64,000 bases of DNA from Bacteroidales bacterium (GTDB lineage Bacteria; Bacteroidota; Bacteroidia; Bacteroidales; JAIOZK01). The number at the start of each line of letters is the position of its first letter. Position 1 is the first letter of the stretch. Positions 55,047 to 64,000 of the stretch are shown piece by piece. The position numbers were made by a program, and so were the translations under genes. The DNA is taken from positions 1-64,000 of the forward strand of contig JAIOZK010000006.1 of NCBI GenBank assembly GCA_021740625.1, written 5' to 3'. The notes beneath the pieces are model-generated. The model made no database searches and was not told where the DNA came from. It was given only the letters and a program-made list of their open reading frames with translations.

Positions 55047-55219
55047 GAGGCTGTCAAAAAAGTACGATATTACGACAGGCTGAGCGCCTTGCCTGCCGGC
55101 TAGGCAGGAAGTCGAAGCCTAAAGATCGTTGATTATCAGCGCATCTCGACTACCTGCCTGTTGGCAGACAGGCGCTCGATGTTACCCAGATAACGCTAAG
55201 CTACTTTTTGGACAGCTCC
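55047..55219. repeat. MITE-like palindromic element, copy 2
   Basis: Left end GAGGCTGTCAAAAAAGTA (55047-55064) and right end TACTTTTTGGACAGCTCC (about 55202-55219) are imperfect inverted repeats. The inside shares CAGGCTGAGCGCC and GGCGCTCGATGT with copy 1 but has about 70 extra bp, including GTCGAAGCC and more hairpins. It fills the gap between the polyferredoxin gene and the T9SS gene and may carry terminator hairpins. Confidence 0.8.
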
Positions 55220-55251
55220 TTGTCATGTTTAATTCCAAAAGACAATGCGCT

Positions 55252-57483
55252 ATGAAAAATTTATTAATCCTGTTTATCTTTTTAACAAGTGTTTTCCTGC
55301 TTCATGCCAATGATCTTAACGAAGGCTTTGAAGTGGATGACCAGGATCCGTTTACAGGATCCGCTGAATTAACCTGGACTGGAGATGTTGGTGATTTTGA
55401 GATCACTTCCAGTGGGTGGCCCTATGGTTCTACCTGCGATTTCAACGGGGATCACTCCATCAGGTCCAGGGATGTGGAAGATATTGATGCTACCATTGTT
55501 ACCGACATTTCATCAAGCTATAGCTCCAGTGTGAAAATGAGATGGGAGGTGTACTTTGGTGGTAATTCTGCTTCCATTACTTATACCAAAGGAGTTGCCC
55601 TGATCTTATTTGTAAACTCCGATATTGCCGCTGATATAGAATCAGGCAATGTAAATGGGTATCGCCTGCTGCTGGCAGATCCGGATGGACTGTACCTGGA
55701 AAAAGCTTCCGGGAATGGCTGGAGTATAATTGATGAATACCTGTTCGAAGATGCCAATATCAATGAAGGCTGGAATATTGCCGTTGAACGGGAAGCGGAC
55801 GGGACCTGGAACTGGGGCTTTTCAAACGGAATCCTTGGCAATGCCGTAACCCTGACGGAAAGCGTGCTGGACAATGATCATGTTTCCGGGGATTACAGCG
55901 GAATGTACTGGTTCTGTTCAACCGCGGATGCACCGGATTTTGGCTTTGATAACTTCAAAGTCGATCCATACACACCAGGATTATGGAGAGCAGACGCTGC
56001 TTCATCTTCGTGGAGCACGGCTTCCAACTGGGATGATGGCAACATTCCCACCGCAACTACTGATGTTAACATACCGGCCGGAGCCACACAATATCCAGTC
56101 ATATCAGCCACTGCTTATTGTAAAGATCTTACAATCGCTCCTGGTGCTGAGCTGTCAGTTTCCAACGGTATCACGCTGAATGTGAATGGGGATTTCCTGG
56201 TTCAATCGGATGATACGGGCACAGGCTCTTTCCTGAACGAGGGAAACCTGAGCATGGCAGGAGGAGGAAGCATCAGCTTCGAGCGATTTATCGAAGCATA
56301 TACAGGTGCTGATGATGGGTGGCACCAGATCTCCTCCCCCGTCAATGATTTTACAGTTGCCGGCTCTGATTTCGAACCTGGCAGTAATGATGACCTTTTC
56401 CGCTGGGATGAAGACGCATACCTGTGGATGAATTACAAGGATACGCCTTTTGATTTTTCAAATGGAAAGGCTTACCTGGTAGCCTATGCCGTTGATGACA
56501 CCAAAAAATTCACTGGCAGCTTCAATAATTCTGATATCACTTTTACGGATTTATCGCTGGGTTCAGGAAACGGATGGCATCTTCTGGGAAATCCTTATCC
56601 CTGCGCACTCAACTGGAATGATGGCAAGTGGGCACTGAGTAACATCGCCGGCATCGCCAAGGTTTACAGCGAAAGTGCCGGTAATTACATAGATATTACT
56701 GCCGGCGGTATTATTCCTGTTACACAGGGATTTTTTGTGCAGGCTCTGGATGCGAACAATTCCATTACAATACCGAAGGATGCCAGAACACATGACAACA
56801 CCCCGCTTTATTCCCCTGAACAATACCCTGCTTTAAAACTCAAAACAATGGGAGATCAAAATTCATTTTATGATATCAGCACCATCGCATTTCATCCGGA
56901 GGCCAGCCTTGATTTTGATGCAGAACTTGATGCCAGGAAATTTTTCGGGCAGGCTTCTGCACCCCAACTTTATACATCGACAAAAGCTGTATATTATTCA
57001 ACCAACACTTTACCCCTGCAAAATGAAAACAGTCTGGATCTGTATTTTGAATCCGGACTGGATGGCACCTATGAAATTGCAATCCACCTTATTCAGAATT
57101 TCGAGGATAATCAGCTTGTTGTACTGGAAGATAAACTTGAAAATCTCAACATCGATTTAACACAGGATAGCACTTATGAATTTTCTTCCTCACCGGAAGA
57201 CCCTGCAGACAGGTTTTTGCTACACTTTGTGGATGTCACTGCAACCCAGGATATTGATGCAGATAAAAATCTGAATACCTGGTACAGCGATGGCTGCATC
57301 AATATTATGAATGCAAAAGAGCAAGCAATTAAAAAGCTGGCTCTTTATGATCTGAACGGAAGATTGATTTTTGTAAAAGATATTGCGGGAACAAGCAAAA
57401 TAGCTGTACCAGGAGGTCTACCTGAAGGACTATATCTTCTGAAACTAGGTGAAAACAATACTTTTAAAATTTTTATTCATTAA
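55252..57483 (+). CDS. Large T9SS-secreted beta-rich protein
   Basis: A 743-residue protein from the ATG at 55252, which begins the signal peptide MKNLLILFIFLTSVFLLHA; a longer frame would start inside the upstream repeat element. Residues 25-235 look like a concanavalin-type beta-sandwich (GFEVDDQDPFTG, WNWGFSNGILG), then comes a T9SS-cargo region (ASNWDDGNIPTATTDVNIPA; WHLLGNPYPCALNW) common in secreted Bacteroidota proteins. The C-terminus (KKLALYDLNGRLIFVKDI, GLYLLKLG) is a short type A sorting domain. It is followed 13 bp later by a small anchored protein gene. Confidence 0.88.
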   Translation: MKNLLILFIFLTSVFLLHANDLNEGFEVDDQDPFTGSAELTWTGDVGDFEITSSGWPYGSTCDFNGDHSIRSRDVEDIDATIVTDISSSYSSSVKMRWEVYFGGNSASITYTKGVALILFVNSDIAADIESGNVNGYRLLLADPDGLYLEKASGNGWSIIDEYLFEDANINEGWNIAVEREADGTWNWGFSNGILGNAVTLTESVLDNDHVSGDYSGMYWFCSTADAPDFGFDNFKVDPYTPGLWRADAASSSWSTASNWDDGNIPTATTDVNIPAGATQYPVISATAYCKDLTIAPGAELSVSNGITLNVNGDFLVQSDDTGTGSFLNEGNLSMAGGGSISFERFIEAYTGADDGWHQISSPVNDFTVAGSDFEPGSNDDLFRWDEDAYLWMNYKDTPFDFSNGKAYLVAYAVDDTKKFTGSFNNSDITFTDLSLGSGNGWHLLGNPYPCALNWNDGKWALSNIAGIAKVYSESAGNYIDITAGGIIPVTQGFFVQALDANNSITIPKDARTHDNTPLYSPEQYPALKLKTMGDQNSFYDISTIAFHPEASLDFDAELDARKFFGQASAPQLYTSTKAVYYSTNTLPLQNENSLDLYFESGLDGTYEIAIHLIQNFEDNQLVVLEDKLENLNIDLTQDSTYEFSSSPEDPADRFLLHFVDVTATQDIDADKNLNTWYSDGCINIMNAKEQAIKKLALYDLNGRLIFVKDIAGTSKIAVPGGLPEGLYLLKLGENNTFKIFIH

Positions 57484-57496
57484 AAATCAAAACATC

Positions 57497-57763
57497 ATGA
57501 GACAGTTAAAAACAACTTTGATTCTTGTATTCACTTTGCTGATCATCATTTGCTCCCAGGCTCAAAGCCAGGGACCGGGCGAACCACCTCCTCCCCCGGG
57601 GGGACATGGAACCGATGATAACCAGTCGCCGCGTGGAGCACCCGTGGGATCAGGACTGATGTTATTGATGACATTGGCAGGGGCTTACGGAGTCAGGAAA
57701 TATTACTCGTTAAAAAAGAATGTTAGAAAGGGAAAGAGAGAAAACACGATAAGGCAAAAGTAA
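57497..57763 (+). CDS. Small exported protein with PID-CTERM-like C-terminal anchor
   Basis: An 88-residue protein with signal peptide (MRQLKTTLILVFTLLIIICS), a short Pro/Gly-rich linker (PGEPPPPPGG), then APVGSGLMLLMTLAGAYG, one membrane helix, and a basic tail (KKNVRKGKR). The tripartite C-terminus of short motif, helix and basic cluster resembles the small PID-CTERM type sorting signals described in Bacteroidota, with PVG in place of PID. It is in an apparent operon with a large T9SS cargo gene. Function is not known; the name is by resemblance only. Confidence 0.7.
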   Translation: MRQLKTTLILVFTLLIIICSQAQSQGPGEPPPPPGGHGTDDNQSPRGAPVGSGLMLLMTLAGAYGVRKYYSLKKNVRKGKRENTIRQK

Positions 57764-57880
57764 CAAGGTAAAAGGCAAAAGGTTAAAGTAGTTAGGATTA
57801 CACAATGTCCTTCAACTCAAACTCACAATTTTACTTTAATACTTTTACCTTCTACCTTTTGCCTTCTTTATTTAGCCTTT
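57751..57880. repeat. Paired inverted 7-8-bp arrays plus T-run
   Basis: Left arm (57751-57791) contains AAGGCAAA, AGGTAAA, AGGCAAA, AGGTTAA. Right arm (57831-57880) is its degenerate reverse complement, ending in TTTTTTT. About 40 bp lie between. It separates convergent genes and could act as a terminator on the plus strand. Confidence 0.7.
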
Positions 57881-57940
57881 TTTTTATAGTTAATATCAGT
57901 GATAATCCGCAAAATCCGTATCATCCGTGTTCTATCACAA

Positions 57941-58870
57941 CTACCGCAGATGAAACTTCGTAGCCCCGATCACATTATTGCCCTCGAAGACCTCCACATA
58001 ATAAGTTCCTTCTTTCATCTCCTCTTTTTCACTTTTCTTGCTCCAGTAAAGGCAGTGGTCCTGTGAAGTACCATCATAATAAATATCTTTCCTGATGGAA
58101 TATTGCAGTTTTTCATCCTGGTACATAAAGGAATAGTCATCACCTCTTGAGGGCGTTAGGATGAGTTTATCGGGGCGGGCGATTCTGATGTAAAGTTCTT
58201 TATCACCCTCGGGAACGATATTGTTTTCACCCAGGGTAAAGCAGATCCGAATCTTATCCACCCTGCGGGCCCGGTCTGTTTCTTTTTGCTTGCTGCCGCC
58301 CCAACGCAGTTGAATGCCCTCGGCTTTCAGGTTGTATGTTTGCAGGATTTCGGCCTGTTCCACTTTTTCGCTGAGTCTTTTCTGCACGTCTACCAGCTCT
58401 TCGGTTATGTCAACCTGTTTCTGGTATTTTCTTTTTATCTGGACATTTTCTTCTTTCAGGGCTTTGTTTTCACGGTAAAGAGAATCCATCTGGTGAACAT
58501 AAGTCTGAGCAACCAGTTGAAGCTTTTTAAACTTTTTATTGATCTTGTAATACTCCCATTTATAATTGAGCAGATTCTTGATCTCTTTGGCATTGGCCCG
58601 AATCACACTGTCTTTGACGTGGAGAGTATCGGCCAGCTCGCCGTATTCTTCCTTTATTTCATTGTGCTCGCTCATAAGTGAATCCAGCTCGGCAATGAAC
58701 ATTTGCCGTTGTTTTTCTTTTTCAGCCTGCAAATCATTCAGGTCGGACTTTGTAAAAATCAACCAAACGGCCAGACCCACAGCAATCACGGCTGCAATGA
58801 TGAGCAATATGGGAAATAATTTGTTATTATTTTTCTTGTTAGTTTCGAGTTTCGTATTTCTTTCTTCCAT
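57941..58870 (-). CDS. Coiled-coil membrane protein
   Basis: About 309 residues from the ATG at 58870 (a longer frame adds an unlikely leader). One membrane helix lies at about 18-40 (LFPILLIIAAVIAVGLAVWL), followed by a coiled coil from about 45 to 185, and a C-terminal beta-rich domain of about 120 residues (RICFTLGENNIVPEGDKELY, GTYYVEVFEGNNVIG). The topology suggests a short cytoplasmic tail and a periplasmic rod with a globular head. The family is common in Bacteroidota, but I know of no function. Confidence 0.8.
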   Translation of the reverse strand: MEERNTKLETNKKNNNKLFPILLIIAAVIAVGLAVWLIFTKSDLNDLQAEKEKQRQMFIAELDSLMSEHNEIKEEYGELADTLHVKDSVIRANAKEIKNLLNYKWEYYKINKKFKKLQLVAQTYVHQMDSLYRENKALKEENVQIKRKYQKQVDITEELVDVQKRLSEKVEQAEILQTYNLKAEGIQLRWGGSKQKETDRARRVDKIRICFTLGENNIVPEGDKELYIRIARPDKLILTPSRGDDYSFMYQDEKLQYSIRKDIYYDGTSQDHCLYWSKKSEKEEMKEGTYYVEVFEGNNVIGATKFHLR

Positions 58871-59046
58871 TGTATCAGGAGGTATTAAAATGTCCGTTAA
58901 ATAATCGTGAAATCCCTGCCATTTATTGCAAAGATACAAAATTTAATTCTCTTTTGCTAGTAAAATTCAAACAATCAGATTGTTATGTTTTCTGTTTTTT
59001 GGATAATCTTGAATTTCAGATAGAAACAAGTCTACAACATGATGAA

Positions 59047-61230
59047 TTAATGCAATACAAGAATTTTGCTTTCCTGACCGGAGTTTGAACTGATTTTGCA
59101 AATGTATGAACCGGAAGATAGTTTGTTGTCCTTTTCATCATAACCATTCCAGATGATGGAATACCTGCCTTCTGAAAGAATATCATCCATCAGGACTTTA
59201 ATTTCAATGCCCTTCATATTGAAGACAGATATTTTAATATGGTCTTTGTGTGAGATTGCAAAACTTATTATGACCTGCTCTTTGAAAGGATTTGGGGAGA
59301 TTTTCAAATTGAAAAAAGCTTTCGAAACCGGGTCTTTTTCTTTTATTCCGACGACTCCGCCGGTTTGGGTTTTAAAGATTATTCCTGCATCACCAAAGAC
59401 GAGGCCGTTCATTTCATCGAAGAAGTGGAGATCATTTACATGATTTGTGGAAGGCTGTTCCAGTTCAAACCAGCTTTCTCCCCCGTTTATAGTTTTTAGT
59501 ACGTATGGGGCATGATAAGTACTGGCATATCCGATCTGAGAATTAACAAATGAAATTTTTTGAGGGCATCTCGAAGTTTCTATCAGTTCCCAGCTATTGG
59601 TAGCATCCGTTGTTTTATAAATTCCATCACAGGGAGCAGAAATATAACCGGTATCATTATTCAGAAAACATATATCATATAACACATCATCAATAACATT
59701 GGAAACTTCCCAGGTATTACCACCATCAAGGGTTTCCAGATATACCGGTATGCTCCAGTAACAAGAACCAACAGCAATTCCTCTTGACTCATTGAAGAAA
59801 TGAACATCATCTATATAATGTCCCTGCTCCTGATAAACCTCCTCCCATGTTTGGCCGCCATCAAAGGTTTTTTTGATGATCCCGCAGTGGTTCCCATTTT
59901 CATGGTTTTCAGCAAACAATAAACCTTCATTTTCAGTCAGAAAATAAAACAGATTGACATGGATATAATGTTGCTGACTTCCAAAGACCTGTATTGATTC
60001 CCAGCTCTCACCTCCATCAACAGTTCTTAGAATATTGGGATCATTATCCCCAACAAAACCGATGTTTTCATTATAAAAATAAACACTTACATCTTCAGTA
60101 CCCCCACATATTTTTTCCCAGCTTTTACCTCCATCTGTTGTTTTATGAACCTGTCCTGAGGGAATTCCGGCAAAGGACAATGTCTTCCCGGCAAGGAAAC
60201 CGATTTGATCATTGATAAATTGTACCTCATGAATATCTCCAAGTTTGTTTTGCGAACTTTTACTGATCCAGCTTTCACCCTGATCATCGGAGTACATGAT
60301 CTCACAGTGGTATCCGACTGAGATGACTTCGTTATTATTAAGGAAGCAAGCGTCATTAAGATCAAACAGAAAATCGGGAATTATGGCTTCATACCAGTTA
60401 TTTCCTCCGTCATCAGAAGCCAGAATACTTCCATGATAAATGACATGATCACCCACAGCAACAAATTTACCTGTGGGGCCCTGGCAAATCGCCTTAGGAA
60501 TATTCCAGTAATCAAAAAAGACTGTATCCCATTCAATGCCGCTATCCAAGCTCTTAAAAATGGCTCCGCCGGAAAGTGCAAAAGCCACGGAATCATTCAT
60601 AAAAAACAAGTCATGACTTATTGGTTGATTGGGAATGACGGACAACAAATCCCAATCATATCCTGAATTACATGTCATCATAATGTCACCATGCTGGCTC
60701 CGCATATATCCTGTTGTATCATTCGTAAAATCAATGGCCATAATTCGATCTTCGACCGGATTGTCAATTTCAATCCAGCTTTCTCCCCCATCCGAAGAGC
60801 GAATGATAAGCTCACCCCAGCCGCTCACCAGAACATTATCAGGATCCAAAACATAAACTTCATGAAAGCTGCCGGAGAAACCGGATTCAATTTCGGTCCA
60901 GGTATTTCCGCCATCCTGGGTTTTGATGATGGTACTGTCCCAGCCAGTGGCAAATCCGGTTTGGGAATTGCAAAAGTCTATGGCTTCAAGATTCGTTTTG
61001 TTTTCAATTCCTGCCGGGTTGTGACAGAGTAACCAGGTATCCCCGTTGTCGGAGGTTGAAATAATTGTGGCCCGGTTGGCGGCAGCGATTAATTTGTTCG
61101 TTCCCGGAATCAGACAAAGCTGATTGATCGTATTTTCCTGGGGATGTGGATTTATCCTTTCCCAAATTTCCTGGCCGATGAGATTTACGGACAAAAATAT
61201 CATCAGGCTGAAGATGGATGATTGTTTCAT
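59047..61230 (-). CDS. T9SS-secreted YCF48/BNR-repeat protein
   Basis: A 727-residue protein with signal peptide (MKQSSIFSLMIFLSVNLIG) and about ten repeats of the form TxDGGxTWxxI separated by 40-50 residues (TQDGGNTWTEIE, SSDGGESWIEID, TVDGGESWESIQ), which form a YCF48/sialidase-like beta-propeller. The C-terminal 90 residues (LKISPNPFKEQVIISF, then FNMKGIEIKVL and IWNGYDEKDNKLSSGSYI) combine a FlgD-like Ig fold with the T9SS sorting signal. It should be exposed at the cell surface or released. Its ligand is unknown. Confidence 0.92.
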   Translation of the reverse strand: MKQSSIFSLMIFLSVNLIGQEIWERINPHPQENTINQLCLIPGTNKLIAAANRATIISTSDNGDTWLLCHNPAGIENKTNLEAIDFCNSQTGFATGWDSTIIKTQDGGNTWTEIESGFSGSFHEVYVLDPDNVLVSGWGELIIRSSDGGESWIEIDNPVEDRIMAIDFTNDTTGYMRSQHGDIMMTCNSGYDWDLLSVIPNQPISHDLFFMNDSVAFALSGGAIFKSLDSGIEWDTVFFDYWNIPKAICQGPTGKFVAVGDHVIYHGSILASDDGGNNWYEAIIPDFLFDLNDACFLNNNEVISVGYHCEIMYSDDQGESWISKSSQNKLGDIHEVQFINDQIGFLAGKTLSFAGIPSGQVHKTTDGGKSWEKICGGTEDVSVYFYNENIGFVGDNDPNILRTVDGGESWESIQVFGSQQHYIHVNLFYFLTENEGLLFAENHENGNHCGIIKKTFDGGQTWEEVYQEQGHYIDDVHFFNESRGIAVGSCYWSIPVYLETLDGGNTWEVSNVIDDVLYDICFLNNDTGYISAPCDGIYKTTDATNSWELIETSRCPQKISFVNSQIGYASTYHAPYVLKTINGGESWFELEQPSTNHVNDLHFFDEMNGLVFGDAGIIFKTQTGGVVGIKEKDPVSKAFFNLKISPNPFKEQVIISFAISHKDHIKISVFNMKGIEIKVLMDDILSEGRYSIIWNGYDEKDNKLSSGSYICKISSNSGQESKILVLH

Positions 61231-61442
61231 TTGATCCGGCTTTAAAGGCTAAATGTAAGAAAAATTTAGATCCTTTCAAGATTGTCAACCAAAGGTTTTT
61301 GTTAACATAACATTCACGTTATCTGCTTTTGAAATGGTGGCATTTTGAATGCGCTGGATCAATTCTTTCGATCAGGTCATCATACCCATTGTTCCAGCCA
61401 ATTTTTTCTGTTGTATCTCGCGCAAGTTATTATTTTTGAACA

Positions 61443-62129
61443 ATGATCATCATTATTGATAAAAGGATACCGGTAAAAGCCAGGACTGCCTTGAAAAAAT
61501 ATGGCCACGTCATTGAACTCACCACACAGGAAATTACTTATGAATCAATATCCGGGCATCCTGATATTTTCTTTTGCAAAATCAATGCAAAACTTGTGAT
61601 TGCCCCGAATGTACCTGAAAATTTCAGGGAACAAATGAATCAGTTTAAGATTGAATATATCCAGGGAGAAATGGCCGTTGGCCCGAAATATCCAGAAACC
61701 GCAGCGTACAACGCCGTATTTACCGAAAATATGCTGATCCACAATTTCCGGTATACAGATTCAAGAATAACCGATCTTTCCGGGGATGCCGAACTGATCC
61801 ATGTGAACCAGGGCTATGCCCGGTGCAATATCGTTCCGTTGAAAAACAAAAAGTTCATCACCTCCGATCAGGGAATTCATAAAACGCTTCTCAGGTATGA
61901 TTTGGATGTTTTGTATGTGAAACCCGATGAGATCATCCTTCCCGGGCAAAAACACGGTTTCCTCGGAGGCTGTTGCGGTGTATGGAAAGACAGTCTTTTC
62001 ATCATCGGAAACCTTGATCATTTTTCGGAAGGGGAAAAGATCAGGAAATTTGTTTCCGAAGCCGGCTTCCGGATCATCGAATTGTATGATGGTCCATTGT
62101 TTGACGGGGGAAATGTTTTGTTTGTATAA
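61443..62129 (+). CDS. DUF6873-like protein (possible guanidino-modifying-enzyme fold)
   Basis: A 228-residue soluble protein. Features visible are the N-terminal strand MIIIIDKRIP, CKINAKLVIAPN, NQGYARCNIVPL, SDQGIHKTL, GFLGGCCGV and the terminal LFDGGNVLF. The recurrent small-residue turns and the NQGYARCN and GFLGGCCG motifs agree with my memory of the DUF6873 group, thought to share the five-bladed fold of guanidino-modifying enzymes. No catalytic triad can be fixed from one sequence. It is monocistronic. Confidence 0.55.
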   Translation: MIIIIDKRIPVKARTALKKYGHVIELTTQEITYESISGHPDIFFCKINAKLVIAPNVPENFREQMNQFKIEYIQGEMAVGPKYPETAAYNAVFTENMLIHNFRYTDSRITDLSGDAELIHVNQGYARCNIVPLKNKKFITSDQGIHKTLLRYDLDVLYVKPDEIILPGQKHGFLGGCCGVWKDSLFIIGNLDHFSEGEKIRKFVSEAGFRIIELYDGPLFDGGNVLFV

Positions 62130-62231
62130 GAAAGTTTGCAGTGCTATTCCCAAATTTTGATTAAAAAATGATTGTATATTCTCAAAAATTAATGTATTTT
62201 TGAGATTGTAATCGCAATATTTAACTAAAAA

Positions 62232-63365
62232 ATGATAAAAAGGGAACTCTATGATATCCTGCTCAAGCACTTTTTTAAGGGTAAATTGTTGGTTATTTTT
62301 GGAGCCAGACAAACCGGCAAAACCACCTTGATCAAGGAACTTCAGAAAAAATATCAGCGTGATTCGATTTATCTGAATTGTGATCAACCCAATGTTGCAG
62401 AACAGTTAAGAAATCGATCATCCCAGGAATTAAACCTGGTGATAAAAGATAAAAAAGTGGTTTTTATAGATGAAGCCCAAAGAGTTGAAAACATAGGTTT
62501 GACGCTTAAATTATTAATCGACAATTTTCCTGAAAAACAAATTGTTGCAACAGGCTCGTCCTCTTTTGATCTGGCCAACAAGATCAATGAACCCTTAACC
62601 GGTAGAAAATTCGAATACCAGCTTTTCCCGATTTCCTTAAAGGAGGTTTTGCAAAAACATGATTCCATGCTGGACTTATCTGCTATGATCGAACAACGGA
62701 TAATTTACGGAATGTATCCCGATGTTGTGGAGAATATGCCGGATGCCAGACAGATTCTTGAAAACCTGACTTCTTCTTATCTCTATAAAGATATTTTTGA
62801 ATGGCAGCAAATACGCAAACCCGATTTGATCGTAAAATTGTTAAAAGCAATCGCCTTACAAACAGGGAATGAAGTATCTTATCATGAACTGGCAAGTCTG
62901 CTGGGCGTGGCCAAGGAGACTGTAATCTCATATATAAACCTGCTTGAACAGACCTTTGTAATTTTCCGTTTAGGTGCGTTCAGCAGAAATCTTAGGACCG
63001 AGTTAAAGAAAAAACAAAAGATTTACTTTTGGGACACGGGCGTTCGAAATGCGCTGATCAACAACTTTAATCCATTGACGGAAAGGCAGGACACAGGGGC
63101 AATCTGGGAAAATTTCATGATCAGCGAACGTATGAAATCCAATGAATACAATCGTCATTATTGTAATTCGTATTTCTGGCGGACAACCACCCAGCAGGAA
63201 ATAGATTATATTGAGGAATATGAGGGACAGCTTCATGCCTATGAGTTTAAATGGAGTTCGAAAAAGAAAGCAAAAATTCCCGCTTCATTCAAAAACACTT
63301 ATGATGATAGCATATTCAAGGTAATTGGCAAAGGAAACTTCATGGAGTTTGTCAGACTTCTTTAA
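62232..63365 (+). CDS. AAA ATPase with DUF4143 domain
   Basis: A 377-residue protein with Walker A GARQTGKTT (24-32), Walker B KVVFIDEAQ and the sensor segment VATGSSSFDL. The C-terminal half matches DUF4143: YLYKDIFEWQQIRKPD, then a small helix-turn-helix (SYHELASLLGVAKETVISYI) and the nuclease-like end TTTQQEIDYIEEYEGQLHAYEFKW. This ATPase family is widespread, often horizontally spread, and of uncertain function; links to mobile elements and stress have been suggested. The end pattern E-x-D-Y-I...E-F-K resembles the PD-(D/E)xK core, but without a clear active site. Confidence 0.88.
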   Translation: MIKRELYDILLKHFFKGKLLVIFGARQTGKTTLIKELQKKYQRDSIYLNCDQPNVAEQLRNRSSQELNLVIKDKKVVFIDEAQRVENIGLTLKLLIDNFPEKQIVATGSSSFDLANKINEPLTGRKFEYQLFPISLKEVLQKHDSMLDLSAMIEQRIIYGMYPDVVENMPDARQILENLTSSYLYKDIFEWQQIRKPDLIVKLLKAIALQTGNEVSYHELASLLGVAKETVISYINLLEQTFVIFRLGAFSRNLRTELKKKQKIYFWDTGVRNALINNFNPLTERQDTGAIWENFMISERMKSNEYNRHYCNSYFWRTTTQQEIDYIEEYEGQLHAYEFKWSSKKKAKIPASFKNTYDDSIFKVIGKGNFMEFVRLL

Positions 63366-63397
63366 ATTGTTACCTGAGAACTTCACCCGCTTTTTCG

Positions 63398-63405
63398 TAA
63401 TTTTG
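63398..63405 (+). promoter_or_regulatory. -7 element of the aspS promoter
   Basis: TAATTTTG matches TAnnTTTG, 31 bp before the aspS ATG. The -33 element is not evident. Confidence 0.55.
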
Positions 63406-63436
63406 CCCTCTTGAATCTAAAAACCATTATTTCAAA

Positions 63437-64000
63437 ATGTTAAGAACACATACTTGCGGAGAATTACGAATAGACGACCTGAACAAAAAAGTTACATTGA
63501 GTGGTTGGGTGCAGCGCATTCGGGACAAGGGTGCATTGATCTGGATTGACCTGCGCGACCGATATGGCATCACCCAGGTTTTCCTGGAAGAAGGAAAATC
63601 TGATGAAAGCCTGGTAAAGCAGGTCAGGGAACTGGGACGTGAGTTCGTCATTCAGGTAGAAGGTAATGTCATCGAGAGGGCTTCCAAAAATCCCAATATC
63701 CCAACCGGGGATATAGAAGTTGTTCCCTACAGGATCGAAATTTTGAATACTTCCAAAATACCTCCTTTCACCATAGAAGATGAAACCGACGGAGGCGAAG
63801 AACTCCGCATGAAATACCGCTACCTGGATTTGCGCCGCAAGCCGGTGCGTACCAAACTGGAACTGCGCCACCGCCTGGCACTGGAAACCCGCAAATATTT
63901 GGATTCACAACAATTTATTGAAATAGAAACACCTGTTCTGATCAAATCCACACCCGAAGGCGCAAGGGATTATGTTGTTCCTTCACGCATGAGCCCCGGA
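63437..64000 (+). CDS. aspS: Aspartyl-tRNA synthetase, N-terminal part (cut by window end)
   Basis: The first 188 codons of a class IIb synthetase, still open at the last base. The N-terminal OB-fold anticodon-binding domain is complete ([39 protein letters not shown]). Then come the bacterial-type linker [14 protein letters not shown] and the beginning of motif 1 ([20 protein letters not shown]). Of family length near 590 residues, about two thirds lie beyond the window. Confidence 0.95.
   Translation, partial: MLRTHTCGELRIDDLNKKVTLSGWVQRIRDKGALIWIDLRDRYGITQVFLEEGKSDESLVKQVRELGREFVIQVEGNVIERASKNPNIPTGDIEVVPYRIEILNTSKIPPFTIEDETDGGEELRMKYRYLDLRRKPVRTKLELRHRLALETRKYLDSQQFIEIETPVLIKSTPEGARDYVVPSRMSPG

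Overview
The window comes from a member of the Bacteroidota, most likely an uncultured marine or anaerobic Bacteroidales/Marinilabiliales-type organism; species cannot be read from the sequence. Evidence: several large secreted proteins with C-terminal type IX secretion (T9SS) sorting domains, promoters of the Bacteroidota form TTG-N20-TAnnTTTG, very few Shine-Dalgarno sequences, several TTG/GTG starts, and lineage families (DUF3857, DUF4270, DUF2807, stand-alone GT5 N-domain, DksA-like protein without zinc cysteines, short AtpC).

Layout. 0.2-5 kb: a four-helix-bundle (IVP) gene framed by inverted heptamer repeats, a DUF2892 membrane protein, and two DUF3857/transglutaminase-fold exported proteins. 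5-6.6 kb: a divergent class III cyclase-like gene, a perfect 24-bp palindrome, and a roughly 335-nt structured RNA with its own promoter and terminator that matches no RNA family I recognise. 6.5-10.3 kb: a TrkA-C membrane protein, dnaG and a DUF2807 protein. 10.4-14 kb: a T9SS beta-propeller-like protein, a hypothetical protein, a cupin and an SDR. 14.1-18.7 kb: ileS, a DksA-like gene and lspA in one operon. 18.7-19.7 kb: a lipoprotein that looks like a chimera of an erythromycin-esterase domain and an MNT nucleotidyltransferase. 20-28.7 kb: the F-type ATP synthase, split by two opposing lipoprotein genes into atpDC and atpBEFHAG, with a terminator-like hairpin after atpE. 28.8-41 kb: a degenerate ureohydrolase, a C69 dipeptidase, a GT5-N/DUF4270/glmS cluster, an AT-rich radical SAM gene, superoxide dismutase, a CtpA protease and tRNA-Leu(CAA). 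41.2-44.6 kb: prs, rplY, pth and a T9SS protein. 44.8-52.3 kb: an apparent acyl-CoA module of a membrane HdrD-like ETF:menaquinone-oxidoreductase candidate, fused isobutyryl-CoA mutase (icmF) and a divergent butyrate kinase. 52.4-55 kb: DUF362 protein plus a NapH/NapG-like polyferredoxin. 55.2-61.2 kb: two more T9SS cargo proteins, a small C-terminally anchored protein and a coiled-coil membrane protein. 61.4-64 kb: a DUF6873-like protein, an AAA/DUF4143 ATPase and the start of aspS, cut by the window edge.

Most of the window is housekeeping genes with lineage-specific envelope and secretion genes between them. The accessory signal lies between genes: paired inverted arrays of 7-8-bp tandem repeats at four places, two copies and one solo end of a palindromic MITE-like element with GAGGCTGTCCAAAAAG ends, a short repeat around GCATTCGTGGCTA, and the cyclase-like gene / palindrome / structured RNA locus, which is the best candidate for something undescribed.
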